Positions 42,385 to 51,947 of a DNA stretch of 64,000 bases are shown here, piece by piece (position 1 is the stretch's first letter; every line of letters begins with the position of its first letter). Source of the DNA: Deltaproteobacteria bacterium. Its GTDB lineage: Bacteria; Myxococcota; JACPTQ01. The notes under the pieces are model-generated. The model saw nothing but the letters and a program-made list of their open reading frames with translations, ran no database searches and was not told where the DNA came from. A program made the translations under genes and the position numbers. The DNA lies in NCBI GenBank assembly GCA_016192705.1, contig JACPTQ010000011.1, positions 1 to 64,000 on the forward strand, read 5' to 3'.

Positions 42385-44066
42385 TTTCGAAGGAGTCTCT
42401 TAAGGGGGATTTTGCCACGAAAGCGGTCGAGAACCGAGAGGACCGTTGCGCCGCCTCCCGCGACGAGACCGAACGCGCCGACGACCCACGCGATTTCGCG
42501 CGCGGGGGAAACGAGGCCCGTGCTCGCGATGGCACAGGCGATCGCAAGAGCGCCGCCCAAGAGAGCGCTCGCGACAAGAAGTCCCGCGCGATGCACCGTT
42601 CGATCGAGGCGCTCGACGTGTTCGTTTTCGGCGACGACGGTGAACTTACCCGCACTCAAATCGGCGAGAATCTGATCGAGCTGGCCGTGCGCCGCGCGCA
42701 ACGTGCCACCAACACCAAAGAGCTCGTGAATCGCGCGTTCGCGAATCTTTTCTGGCGCGAGCTCGCCCTTCAGAATCCGCGCCGAATAAGGCTTTGCGGC
42801 CGCTGCGAGATCGAGGTCGGGCGTCAGCTCGCGGATGACCCCCTCGATGGTCGCCGCGGCTTTTGCCAGCAAAGCAAACTCCTTTGGCATTCGCACGCGG
42901 TGTCGCTGCGCCAATTCCATGAGATCGCGAATCAAGGCCGCTGGGTCGATGGCGCCGAGCGTGCCGCCCCAAAAGCGATCGAGGAGCGCCGCAACGTCGC
43001 GACGAACGGCCGCGAGATCGACGCGCGCGTCGGGACGCCCCACGCGGTACAGCAATCGCGCGAGTCCGTCGGCGTTGCGGAGCGCAATGCCGAGACACAT
43101 TTCGATGAGCGTTGCGCGTTGGTCGGGCGAAAGCCGGCCGACGAGACCGAAATCGAGGAGACCGATGCGACCGTCATCGAGCCGAATGAGGTTGCCAGGG
43201 TGAGGGTCAGCGTGGAACGTGCCGTGAACAAAAACCTGCTCGAACGAGATGTCGAGAAACTTCGCAACCAACGCTCGCGCGGTGTCGGACCCGGGCGCAA
43301 TCGATGAAATCCGCGTCCCAGCTAAGAATTCGAGCGTGAGCACCGTTGCCGTCGAATGGCTTTCAATAACACCGGGCGCGCGCACGAGTGGGCTATCGCC
43401 AAAGCTGCGCGTGAAATCGCCGATGTTCGCGGCCTCGGACCGAAAGTCGATCTCCGCGAGCAGCGCCGATTCAAACTCACTGACGATTTCGGTTGGGCGG
43501 TAAAGCGACGCCTCGGCGAATACGTTTTCGGCCGCCGCGGCGAACCAATAAAGGAGAGAGAGGTCGGCGCGCATCACGCGATCAAGTCCCGGCCGCTGAA
43601 CCTTGACGACGACGTCGCGACCATCCAGCAGGCGGGCGCGATGGACCGCGGCAATCGACGCGCACGCAAGTGGTTTCTCATCGAACGACGCGAAACGCTG
43701 AGCGAGGGGCGCACCGAGAGCGCGCTCGACTTCGGCCCGCACGTCGTCAAAAGCGAGCGGGGGTGCGGAATCGCGGAGCTTTACCAGTTCGTCGATGAAC
43801 GCGGCTGGAAGAAAATCGGGCCGCGTCGAGAGCACCTGCCCAAACTTGATAAACGTTGGTCCAAGCTCTTCGAGGAGCTTGCGAAACCGAACCGCCGCTG
43901 GATCGACGACGGTCTGCGCGGAGCGATCGCCGCCGTCGGCGTCGAGAACCGACGAAACTTCTGAAGGGACCGGCGCCGATTTGAAAAGACTCGCAAAACC
44001 GTAACGGGCTATCACCTGCGCGATCTGGCGCAAGCGATTCACATTGGCGAGCGCGCCGCGAATCAT
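42381..44066 (-). CDS. UbiB/AarF (ABC1) atypical kinase
   Basis: 561 aa from ATG 44066; an in-frame TTG at 44078 is an alternative. Motifs of the family: TFIKFGQVLSTRPDFLP (KxGQ), A-rich loop ACASIAAVHRARLLDG, the ATP Lys in VVVKVQRPG, catalytic HADPHPGNL and metal-binding LLDFGLVG. Two C-terminal membrane helices (about 500-550). UbiB/ADCK-type proteins support quinone or lipid metabolism at the membrane. It leads the operon with the TPR lipoprotein and the MlaF-like ATPase. Confidence 0.92.
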   Translation of the reverse strand: MIRGALANVNRLRQIAQVIARYGFASLFKSAPVPSEVSSVLDADGGDRSAQTVVDPAAVRFRKLLEELGPTFIKFGQVLSTRPDFLPAAFIDELVKLRDSAPPLAFDDVRAEVERALGAPLAQRFASFDEKPLACASIAAVHRARLLDGRDVVVKVQRPGLDRVMRADLSLLYWFAAAAENVFAEASLYRPTEIVSEFESALLAEIDFRSEAANIGDFTRSFGDSPLVRAPGVIESHSTATVLTLEFLAGTRISSIAPGSDTARALVAKFLDISFEQVFVHGTFHADPHPGNLIRLDDGRIGLLDFGLVGRLSPDQRATLIEMCLGIALRNADGLARLLYRVGRPDARVDLAAVRRDVAALLDRFWGGTLGAIDPAALIRDLMELAQRHRVRMPKEFALLAKAAATIEGVIRELTPDLDLAAAAKPYSARILKGELAPEKIRERAIHELFGVGGTLRAAHGQLDQILADLSAGKFTVVAENEHVERLDRTVHRAGLLVASALLGGALAIACAIASTGLVSPAREIAWVVGAFGLVAGGGATVLSVLDRFRGKIPLKRLLRK

Positions 44067-44138
44067 AAGTGTGTGCAAGATATCACGGCCGTCGGCGATT
44101 CGGCGAGCACCGACCCGGCGACTCGAGCGATGCCCTCT

Positions 44139-44852
44139 TTAAGGCCGAGAGGATGGCTGCGCCACAGACGTGACGGTCGCCCCCGAAGTTCGCGGCAAGA
44201 GCTGCCCGAGCGCCCGGCGCCGCTCGACCCGCACCGCCCCATCCGCGTTCGCCCCCTGCGCCTCAAGAATCCGCACCCGCGCCTCGACACGCGCGACACG
44301 CGCCCACGCCCGCTCAATCGCGCGCGCCGCCACCTCGTCCTCAAAACTCTCCGCCTCCTCGCGCGCAATCGCGGCCTTGACCTTATCGAGTGCCACGCGA
44401 TGCGCCGCCGCAACCGCCTTTTCAAAACGTTCGCGCGCCGCCTTCTCCTCCCCGTAAAACGCGCCGCTGCCGATCGCCTCCTCCGTGACAACCGGATGCG
44501 ACCTCACCGCTTTCTCATGCGCCGCATGAATCGCAACGACCTTCGCCTCATCCGCATCGTGCGCCGCCAACGCGAGTCGCGCCGCCACGCTCTCGGCCCC
44601 CGCACGACCTGCGACCGCCCTCAACTTCTCTCGCGCGACCCTTATCTCACGCAACTTCGCCTCGAGCCGCCCCTCCGAATCCCGAACGATCTTTTCTCGA
44701 ACAACCTCCTGCGCCTCAATCGAGACCTGCCCAACCTGCTTCGCCGCGCCCTCATCGCGCCACGCGCTTGCGCCATCGCTCGCACACGCAGCCACCGCCG
44801 CAAGCACGACCGCCGTTCTTCCTAATCCACGTCCCATCTCGCGCCCATTCAT
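44139..44852 (-). CDS. Coiled-coil lipoprotein
   Basis: 237 aa. Signal peptide with lipobox AVAAC. The mature part is nearly all Ala/Glu/Arg heptad helix (about 35-215), with no enzyme motif. It could act as a periplasmic rod or an OM-anchored spacer. It lies 16 bp after the metalloprotease-like gene in the same direction. Confidence 0.75.
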   Translation of the reverse strand: MNGREMGRGLGRTAVVLAAVAACASDGASAWRDEGAAKQVGQVSIEAQEVVREKIVRDSEGRLEAKLREIRVAREKLRAVAGRAGAESVAARLALAAHDADEAKVVAIHAAHEKAVRSHPVVTEEAIGSGAFYGEEKAARERFEKAVAAAHRVALDKVKAAIAREEAESFEDEVAARAIERAWARVARVEARVRILEAQGANADGAVRVERRRALGQLLPRTSGATVTSVAQPSSRP

Positions 44853-44868
44853 GGTGTCACCTCTTTCG

Positions 44869-45906
44869 TCAGTTGGTGTTGGTTGTATCGAACGTCAAGC
44901 GTGGTCCGCCGCCCGTCTTGAAGCACGCCGGAAAGCGTGCCCGTGCCGCGCGCACAAAGTCGTACCAGCTGTGAATCGATTCCGACGGCACCGATTGCAA
45001 GACCGCCCACATATTCGCGAAGCCTCCGCACCGCTGCGAGAGATTCCAGATTTGCAGCGCGACGTTCCCCTCGGTTTCGTTACCACCTGGCAGCTGCCGC
45101 CACGTGCTCGGTTCGCCGTTCTGCGTCGTGTCGTAAAGCGCCTCGTTGTATTCGCACCACCCTTCGTTGAACGCGAACCCCTCATTCGAGATGAGCGAGA
45201 AACTGTGGCTGCGCGGATACCCGAACCGCAGCGCGTCCCAATAGAAGTGCGCCAAATCGCCGTCCTGCGCATGCCGAATCCGGTGCCCGAACTCGTGATA
45301 AACCGCCGCAAGCCGGTTGTATCCGCCCGGCCAGCGAATGTTCGTCGTGTCGGTCCACGGCACACCCGTCGAAACCCACGCGGGATATGTGATGTCGACG
45401 ACGCCGCCGTTTTGCGGAATCTCCTGCCCCGTTGCGCGAAAAAAACTGCCGTACTGCTCCATCATCTTCGCGAACAGGTTGAGCGCGCGCTCGCCGTCGC
45501 TTCCCGGCGGCGAAAACGTCAGCGCGCCGACGTTCCACGCTCCGCAAAAATTATCTCGAACGTTCGTGTTTGCCGTCCAGTTGAACCACGTTGACGTTTC
45601 GACGTTGACCCAATTGTTCGACAGCTCAAACTTCACATACACGTCCGGGTCGCCAAACCAGCCATCGCCGCCGGTCCCCGTAAGCCGGTAGTTCCCCTGT
45701 GCGTCGGTCACGCCCTGAACGAGCACGTCGTCAAACCCATCGTCCGAGTCCATGAGATAAACGGTCGCGCGTTCGACGCCTTTCCACGTTCCGCGATCGT
45801 TCCACGTGAGCTGCCCCGTGACCGTCACGCTGCAATCGGCCTCGGCGCGACCCGTGATAACACCACTGACAACAATGATAACAAGGCTCACTGCAATCAA
45901 TTTCAT
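44869..45906 (-). CDS. Secreted zincin-like protein (HEFGH motif)
   Basis: 345 aa. ATG 45906 has AAGGAG five bases upstream; an in-frame GTG two codons earlier is too close to it. Signal peptide (LIAVSLVIIVVSGVITGRA). An N-terminal beta-sandwich (about 30-130), possibly carboxypeptidase-regulatory-like, is followed by a helix containing YHEFGHRIRHAQDGD near 206, an HExxH-type zinc site, and GWCEYNEALYD downstream as a possible third ligand region. Likely a secreted metallopeptidase; the family is not certain. Confidence 0.75.
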   Translation of the reverse strand: MKLIAVSLVIIVVSGVITGRAEADCSVTVTGQLTWNDRGTWKGVERATVYLMDSDDGFDDVLVQGVTDAQGNYRLTGTGGDGWFGDPDVYVKFELSNNWVNVETSTWFNWTANTNVRDNFCGAWNVGALTFSPPGSDGERALNLFAKMMEQYGSFFRATGQEIPQNGGVVDITYPAWVSTGVPWTDTTNIRWPGGYNRLAAVYHEFGHRIRHAQDGDLAHFYWDALRFGYPRSHSFSLISNEGFAFNEGWCEYNEALYDTTQNGEPSTWRQLPGGNETEGNVALQIWNLSQRCGGFANMWAVLQSVPSESIHSWYDFVRAARARFPACFKTGGGPRLTFDTTNTN

Positions 45907-45921
45907 TGTCACTCCTTCCAG

Positions 45922-46242
45922 TTAGAACGAACCACTCCCCTCGTAACGCGCCGAAAAACCCCCGCTGATCGTGACCGACGCTGTGTTCGATCCGTTGTAA
46001 ACGGGCGACGCCGAAAACGACCCGGTGATCGCCTGACCCGGCGTTCCAATGCTGCTCAGCGTGAGATTCCCACTCGTCGGCGACCGCCCCTCCGTTGCGT
46101 TCACGCGACCAACCCAAAGGTTATCGGCTCCGCGACGCTCGGGAAACGAAATCGACACGCCCGCGTTGCCCAACACCGGCACGAGGGAAAGCGCCCGCAA
46201 CGATCCCAAGAACAAACATCGAAGCTACAATTCTTTTCATCA
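45922..46242 (-). pseudogene. Small secreted beta protein, frameshifted in its signal peptide
   Basis: ATG 46242 (or 46239) has a good AAGGGG site and starts MKRIVASMFVLGIVAGA, a fine signal peptide, but this frame then reads PRAGVGQRGRV. The expected continuation, ALSLVPVLGNAGVSISFPER and a Gly/Ser/Thr-rich beta domain to 45922, lies in another frame. A single base lost or gained near 46190-46200 explains it. It could be a true pseudogene, a sequencing error, or rescued by an internal TTG start at 46215. Confidence 0.55.
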
Positions 46243-46343
46243 TTGTTAATCCCCTTCCCTTCATGGACTTAGTGAATTGCAAGAAGCGCGGCCACGCTGA
46301 ACTCCCGATTTTGCTGTGAAATCTTGGGCATGGGCGCGGCGGA

Positions 46344-46382
46344 AATGATCGCCCTCGATCGCCGAATGATCGCGCTCGGTCG
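46344..46382 (+). repeat. Two direct 18-bp repeats, 21-bp period
   Basis: AATGATCGC-N-CTCG-N-TCG occurs at 46344-46361 and 46365-46382, upstream of the lipoprotein at 46480 and of the divergent small gene at 46242. Spacing of two helical turns suggests a regulator binding site. No protein is assigned. Confidence 0.4.
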
Positions 46383-46479
46383 AGCGGCTGGGTGATACCG
46401 CGATGAAACCCCACGCTTTGTCGTGGCGTGCAGAATGCAACTTCAGTCTTCAGGGGACGAGGCGAGAGAAGAGGTGCTC

Positions 46480-48897
46480 ATGCGGTCACAAAGGTGTCCC
46501 TTCGTTTCAATGGTCGCAGTGGCTGTTCAGTTCGGGTGCGCGGCGGAAACCGACAGCACGCGTGAGTCTCAGTCGAATCGGAACGGCGGAAGCGCCGGCG
46601 ACACATTCGACGAGACGCGGGCCGCACTCTGGAAGGCGGGCGTCCATGGCTTCGCCGAGGTGCGCGAGAAAGGCGTCGATCGCCTCGCAACCGAGACCGG
46701 CGTCTCGACGTCAGCGCTCGAGGAGATCGCGACGCACGCCGACTGGCTCGATACGCCGGGCGTTTCTTTCGCGCAAGCGAAGGCGCTCGTGCAGGCCGGC
46801 GCGCCGACGCCCGCGGACTATCTCGCCGCCGACACCGACAAACAACGCGAGCTTGCCGCCGTGTTGCCGCCGCATCATCTACAAGGCGTGCCCGCATCCG
46901 CCTCGCATGCAGCCCCGCCCTCGCCCCCACGTGGGGTGAAAACCGTCGGGCTCGACCCGAGCTATTTTTGTTCGGCCTTCGAGCCGCCTGCGCGAACCCC
47001 CGCCTGTTCCCAAGCCGGCGCGTCGGCCGCCCGCTCACCCTACATCGACTGGTGCTGGCAACGCGGACCCTCGCAAACGCCAATCTCCGATCGCCCGTGG
47101 TGCATGCAACCCGCGACCGGATACGACCCGCAAAACCCGTGCGCCGCCTGCCAAAACGGGCGAGCCGATTGTCAGCGATGGCACCCAAATCCCGCACAGG
47201 GCTGGGACCTCCTCGCCTACAACTTCGGCGGCCCGCAATCGGCCGACTCGCGCGACTTCGGATACGTGCTCTTCCACAACAACTACCTCGGCCTTCTTCG
47301 GCTCTTCGTCTTGGTCAACCCTGAATCGGGAGGCAGCCGCGCGAACGGCGTCACCGCGCTCCTCAACCTCGAGACGTGCGCGCCAACAAGCGACGGACGA
47401 GACTGCGTCAGCTGGAACCGCGCCGGGACCTACACGTTCGCATCGCAGCTCCTCACGAATCCGCGTTCTCCGTTCTCGGAAATGGACAACGCAACCGTTT
47501 CGTGGAGCCAAAGCTACGCGAACGGATCGACCATGACACCGGGGAGCTGGCTCCGTGCCGACATTCCGGTTTTCAACGACCCGCAGCTTTCCCAGATGGC
47601 GAGAAGCTCCGCCGTTCGAATGCGCATTCTCATCGCGGCGCTCGACATCGCGAACGAGAGCGGCACAATGGCCGGGACATCGCAGATGTCTGGGACCGCG
47701 GTGTCCGCGGCTGGCAGTCGCGGGGCGGCGCTCGCGAGCGGCGATTTGTCGGTCGCGAAAGACCTCGTCTTCGGCGCGGTGGGGGCGGCGTCGAGCGGAA
47801 GTGAAATACAATCCTCCAAGTTGCTCGGTTTTCTAGGGATCGCGGGAACGGCGGCATCGGTTCTCGGTGGAATCGGGGCGGTTGGAATGGCCGCGGGCTT
47901 TCTTTCGTCTTTTTTCGGAGAGGCGACCCCGCAGCGCTTCGACATCAACCTCAAGGGGACTTTCTCGGGCCGTTACGCGGGAACGAGCGTCGCGATAACG
48001 AACGGCGCCGATCACTACTTCATTCTCGAACCAAGCGCGCCCGTGTTCCTGAACGGCGCAAGGATTCGCCCGCAGTTCACCCAGCGCTGCCGAAGCACGC
48101 GCCTCGGGTCGTTCGGCGTCCGCACATCACTCACGCAAATGATGTCGCAACGAACGATTCCGGTCTTGTCGAACTACTGCTCAAAGAATCGCGAGCTGGT
48201 TTTCGGTACGAGCGGATGGTGCCCAAACTACAACGACTACCCGCGGCCAAACATCCGCGTCGGCACGAACGGTCGCACGGTGAGTATTCCGACCATCTTT
48301 GACGGAGCGTCGCTCGAATCGCGCGCGCCCGACCTCGCTTTTCGTATCGGCGCCGTTCAAGGCGCGAGCCTCGAAATCATCCCGTCGCGCGCGGCGGCTC
48401 TCGGCGAGGAAACGAGCGCGAGCGCGCTGCCACTCTGGGATATGCCGCAGAGTCGCGTCGTCGGCCAGCCAAGCGGCCCCTGGTGGTCGAATCCACCGAC
48501 CGCCGGCTCGGGGGATCAAACGCCGGCCTACCTCGGCGACCTCTTCACCATCGCCGCTGGCAAACGCCCGTGGGGCGGCACCAGCGTGACGTCACCGCTC
48601 TTGCCGCTCTACACAAGGCGAGACTATACCGATACCAGAACCGGCGGCGCCGACGACGGAACACGCACCCTCGATAACGGTTCGTCGTCGAACGCTCCCG
48701 CGAAACTCGGCGACGTCTCGCGCGCTTTCCTTCGCACCATCGTTCAGGTCGATGTGCCGGGGATTCCCGACCCCCAGATCATTTCGTACGCAATCGACGT
48801 CACGAACCGGCTACAAGTGACAACCGAGTGCATTCCGCGATCACTCCCGACCGGAAACGGGAGCGCCCGCTACTGGACCTGCACTCAAAACCCGTAA
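46480..48897 (+). CDS. Very large secreted lipoprotein, unknown function
   Basis: 805 aa from ATG 46480 with GAAGAGG upstream; the frame before it is not preferred. Signal peptide with lipobox VQFGC. An N-terminal helical stretch (about 40-140) carries repeated Ala/Leu. A Cys-rich segment follows (CQNGRADCQRW), then beta-rich sequence with central hydrophobic Gly-rich helix SSKLLGFLGIAGTAASVLGG (about 445-480) that could be a membrane or toxin-like hydrophobic insert. The C-terminal third is beta. No family recognised. The stop is four bases from the convergent gene's stop. Confidence 0.75.
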   Translation: MRSQRCPFVSMVAVAVQFGCAAETDSTRESQSNRNGGSAGDTFDETRAALWKAGVHGFAEVREKGVDRLATETGVSTSALEEIATHADWLDTPGVSFAQAKALVQAGAPTPADYLAADTDKQRELAAVLPPHHLQGVPASASHAAPPSPPRGVKTVGLDPSYFCSAFEPPARTPACSQAGASAARSPYIDWCWQRGPSQTPISDRPWCMQPATGYDPQNPCAACQNGRADCQRWHPNPAQGWDLLAYNFGGPQSADSRDFGYVLFHNNYLGLLRLFVLVNPESGGSRANGVTALLNLETCAPTSDGRDCVSWNRAGTYTFASQLLTNPRSPFSEMDNATVSWSQSYANGSTMTPGSWLRADIPVFNDPQLSQMARSSAVRMRILIAALDIANESGTMAGTSQMSGTAVSAAGSRGAALASGDLSVAKDLVFGAVGAASSGSEIQSSKLLGFLGIAGTAASVLGGIGAVGMAAGFLSSFFGEATPQRFDINLKGTFSGRYAGTSVAITNGADHYFILEPSAPVFLNGARIRPQFTQRCRSTRLGSFGVRTSLTQMMSQRTIPVLSNYCSKNRELVFGTSGWCPNYNDYPRPNIRVGTNGRTVSIPTIFDGASLESRAPDLAFRIGAVQGASLEIIPSRAAALGEETSASALPLWDMPQSRVVGQPSGPWWSNPPTAGSGDQTPAYLGDLFTIAAGKRPWGGTSVTSPLLPLYTRRDYTDTRTGGADDGTRTLDNGSSSNAPAKLGDVSRAFLRTIVQVDVPGIPDPQIISYAIDVTNRLQVTTECIPRSLPTGNGSARYWTCTQNP

Positions 48898-48901
48898 ACG
48901 C

Positions 48902-50242
48902 CTATCGCGAGAAACCGATGAACGGTCCAGCAAGGCAGTACAGCTGATAGCCGTACTGGAGGATGCACGAAAACGACCCTGGGTGGTTCACGTCGGCGAC
49001 GGCTCCGGTCAAGAAGATTCCGCTCGACGACTTCTGCGCAAGAAAGATGATCGCTTCTCCGACGTTGTCCGCTGTCCCGAGTCGATTCTGACTGTCGACG
49101 ATCGCGAAAAATCCTGCGAAAGACGCAGGCGAAGGCGCCAGCGCGCGGCCGCCGTCAGGCGGGCCAAACGACGACGTTCCCTGAATCGGGTTGTAGGCGT
49201 CGACGATGTTCGCCGCGCCGAAATACGCGTCGACGATTGGATTCGACAGCGCGACCAGTTTGCCGACAAAACCGGTAGCGCCGCTCGACAAGAGCGTCGA
49301 ATTCACCGTCACGCCCGCGTCGCCGTCGACGGTAACGTTAAAGAGGTCCGCGCCCGTCGGTGTTCGCCCGAGAATGACATAGTTCTTTCCGAGAAGGTCC
49401 GTGATCGACGCCGCCGCTGTCGACCGAATACCGATGGCGCCACCGAATCCATACGGGAAGTCGACGAGCAGCCCACCCGCGGCGGTCGCGTTGATTCGAA
49501 CGATGACCGTTTGAAGCGCCGTTCCCCCGTCCACCGAAACCTCCACGGATTGCTTGGCCGTGATGACGCCATTCGCGCACGACGTCGTCCCCGCATCGAG
49601 AAGCGCCGGATGTGCATTGGCCGGATCGGTGATGAGTGCCACGCGAATCGGGTCGGCATTTGACCCCGTCGACGCCTGCCCGTTGACAACGAGGCCGTGG
49701 TGCCATGAGTCGATCGACAAGATTTCGCCGGCGCTGTTCCCAACGAGCGTGAACTGGCCCATTAAGTTCGGGATAAACCCGCGGTGCCCCGCGCGCGTAA
49801 AACTGTACGTCCCCGAAAAATCGCCGCAAGCGCCGCGCGCGATTCCGACGTGCGCCTGTTTGCCCGCGTCCGCGTTGGTCAGCGGCGCGGCAACGACGGC
49901 GACGCCTGGAAGCTCAAGCACAAAATAGCTGTCGGTCGCTCGCGGGAAAGTGCCGCTCGGGCGCGCTGGCGTGACCGACGCGACCGTGCAAATGCGGTAA
50001 TCGTACGTTCCGTTCTTGGCGGCGCACGCACCGGCGATCGTGTAAGCACCGCCATCGACCGGGCTTCCCTCGGAATCAACGGGCGTCATCGCCACACTGA
50101 ACGCCCCGTTGCTGTCGATCGCCCAGCCCGCGAGATCCCCTTCGTCGGCGGTCGCAACGTACGTCGATGTCGACGGGGTCGGAACCCCGCTGCAAGCGAC
50201 TCCAAAAACCAAGAGGCCAACCCAAGTGGAACGACGAACCAT
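48902..50242 (-). CDS. Secreted beta-rich lipoprotein
   Basis: 446 aa; ATG 50242 is preceded by AAGGAGG. Lipobox FGVAC. The mature part is Gly/Ala/Val-rich with long runs of strand, VDGDAGVT-type turns and paired cysteines. Two halves both resemble jelly-roll or immunoglobulin-like modules. No known motif. It is transcribed toward the 805-aa lipoprotein. Confidence 0.75.
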   Translation of the reverse strand: MVRRSTWVGLLVFGVACSGVPTPSTSTYVATADEGDLAGWAIDSNGAFSVAMTPVDSEGSPVDGGAYTIAGACAAKNGTYDYRICTVASVTPARPSGTFPRATDSYFVLELPGVAVVAAPLTNADAGKQAHVGIARGACGDFSGTYSFTRAGHRGFIPNLMGQFTLVGNSAGEILSIDSWHHGLVVNGQASTGSNADPIRVALITDPANAHPALLDAGTTSCANGVITAKQSVEVSVDGGTALQTVIVRINATAAGGLLVDFPYGFGGAIGIRSTAAASITDLLGKNYVILGRTPTGADLFNVTVDGDAGVTVNSTLLSSGATGFVGKLVALSNPIVDAYFGAANIVDAYNPIQGTSSFGPPDGGRALAPSPASFAGFFAIVDSQNRLGTADNVGEAIIFLAQKSSSGIFLTGAVADVNHPGSFSCILQYGYQLYCLAGPFIGFSR

Positions 50243-50292
50243 GTGAGCCCTCCTTGTCGTTTCGCGCGACTTAGCCGGCGCCGATCGACGCC

Positions 50293-50931
50293 CTAATAGA
50301 CGTCCACCTTAAACGGGTTTTCGCGGCCGTCGATCGCTTCGAGCGTCGCCTTGACCGCCTTCGCCGCCTCGCCGATTTCGTCTTCGCTGCCTCCCAAATA
50401 AACGCGCCCAAACGCACCGAACGAAACAAACTCAAGAATGTGGATGTTCGCCGCTTTTTCCGCCTCGTTCGCCGCGATGGCCGCATAGCCCGCCGGATGT
50501 ACTTCGAGAATGAAGAGGGTATCCGACTGCAAAAGGAATTGCCCGTGGCGCATGCGATTCACGAGCATCGCCTGGTGCCCGTCGATCCCCGTAATCGTTT
50601 GGCTCGATACGACCTTCGGCTTGAGACGCCCCTTTTCTTCAACCGACAGCGCTTCGCAAATCGCGGCGCCGGCCGCGCGCACCTGGCCCTGGTCAAACGA
50701 ATGAACTTCGAGAAGGCCAAACGCGCGCTCGACGATCTGCATACCGGGCACGACGCTCGTGCGTTTCAAGACCGCGTCGGTCACCGTGTTGATCGAGATG
50801 CCGGGCGCAACTTCGACGAGGAGCGCCGCTTGCCCTTCGAGCGGCAAAAAACCCTGCGAGACCGTCTGGAAAAAGGCGGCGACTTGCGGTTGCAAAATGT
50901 CGAGATAGGTGAATGTGCGTAGATCGATCAT
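50293..50931 (-). CDS. BMC-T (tandem-domain) microcompartment shell protein
   Basis: 212 aa from ATG 50931; upstream in-frame sequence is shadow. Two BMC-type halves: about 1-105 (LDILQPQVAAFFQTVSQG, LLVEVAPGISINTVTDAVLK, AFGLLEVHSFDQGQVRAAG) and about 110-205 (LFILEVHPAGYAAIAANEAE, ILEFVSFGAFGRVYLGGSED). This matches tandem BMC trimers. The window has no other shell or cargo genes, so this may belong to a satellite locus. A strong promoter ends nine bases before ATG, giving a leaderless message. Confidence 0.85.
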   Translation of the reverse strand: MIDLRTFTYLDILQPQVAAFFQTVSQGFLPLEGQAALLVEVAPGISINTVTDAVLKRTSVVPGMQIVERAFGLLEVHSFDQGQVRAAGAAICEALSVEEKGRLKPKVVSSQTITGIDGHQAMLVNRMRHGQFLLQSDTLFILEVHPAGYAAIAANEAEKAANIHILEFVSFGAFGRVYLGGSEDEIGEAAKAVKATLEAIDGRENPFKVDVY

Positions 50932-50940
50932 GGCCGCGCG

Positions 50941-50969
50941 ACTATCGGCGACGCACCGAAAGCTGTCAA
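50941..50969 (-). promoter_or_regulatory. Promoter for the BMC-T gene
   Basis: On the minus strand, TTGACA (50969-50964) and GATAGT (50946-50941) are separated by 17 bp. The -10 ends nine bases before ATG 50931, so transcription should start at or very near the codon. The perfect -35 and the optimal spacing make this the best promoter match in the window. Confidence 0.6.
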
Positions 50970-50990
50970 CCGCATCACGCGTGACCGGTT

Positions 50991-51689
50991 TTATTTGACG
51001 CGCGAGAAGAGCGAGCGTTCCGTGGCGAGGGCCGTGCCGACATGACGATAAACGACGGGCGTGCTCGTCGACGTTTTCTTCATCGCGTATCGACCAACGG
51101 AAAGCTCGCGCCATTCGACTCCTTCGTCGGTGTCGCGCCGCGGCGACGACGTGATGCCGTTTTGAATGCTGGTTCTCGTTTGCGATCGGGACCAAGTCCC
51201 GTTCTCGCGCAGGAGCAGATCGATGCTGTGTTCCGACGACGCGGCAACGGTCGTCCCACTCATTACGCGCGACACACTGTGCGCCCGCCAAGTGCCGCGA
51301 ACACCATCCGTCACGCTCTCTGGAACGAACACCACATCGTTGTCATCGAACCCGACGGCGAACGCATCGTCCGCAACCGCCAAGTACGACGACAACTCCA
51401 TGCGTCGACCCTGATCGTCGCTGATGCGAACGGTGAGGGCGCCCTGTTCAACGGCGTACGTTCCACCGAACGACTTGTCGACGACGCCGTTGCGATAGAG
51501 CGTGACGGACAGCCCGTCACTCGCCGAAAACGTCACCTCAGTTTTGCGCTCGCCGGTCGTCGCGTCGACTTGGCGCCACGTCCCAACCATGAGAGCGGCT
51601 TGCGCGGCGCTTTCATCGGGTGGTTGCGACCCACCGCACGCGCTGGCCAAAATCAATGCCGTGACGCTGGTTTTTGACATCCACTGCAT
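50991..51689 (-). CDS. Lipoprotein of unknown function
   Basis: 232 aa. ATG 51689 has GGGAGG six bases upstream; the longer frame is not needed. Lipobox LASAC. The mature part is an eight-strand-like lipocalin pattern (MVGTWRQVDATTGERKTEV, LTVRISDDQGRRMELSSYL). This resembles proteins of the 'lipocalin-like / copper-resistance NlpE' style, but I cannot name it. Confidence 0.7.
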   Translation of the reverse strand: MQWMSKTSVTALILASACGGSQPPDESAAQAALMVGTWRQVDATTGERKTEVTFSASDGLSVTLYRNGVVDKSFGGTYAVEQGALTVRISDDQGRRMELSSYLAVADDAFAVGFDDNDVVFVPESVTDGVRGTWRAHSVSRVMSGTTVAASSEHSIDLLLRENGTWSRSQTRTSIQNGITSSPRRDTDEGVEWRELSVGRYAMKKTSTSTPVVYRHVGTALATERSLFSRVK

Positions 51690-51947
51690 AAGTAACCTCC
51701 CTGTTAACATTGACGGGTGAACTCTAGTCTCGTTAAGGAGCCATCGGGGCCGATGGGAGCCTTCGCAAACGCGGTGCCGAGAAGAGCAGCGAGAAAGCCA
51801 GCGGATTCCGGAGCGATATGGGGATCACGTCGCGCGATGTGTGTCCATCTCACCACAGGTAGACGCGCAGACGGCACGCCCGCGCGAGGCCCAGCAAGAA
51901 TCGATCGGTTGACAAGGGGCCGGCGAAAATGGTGCAAAGCGTCCTTC

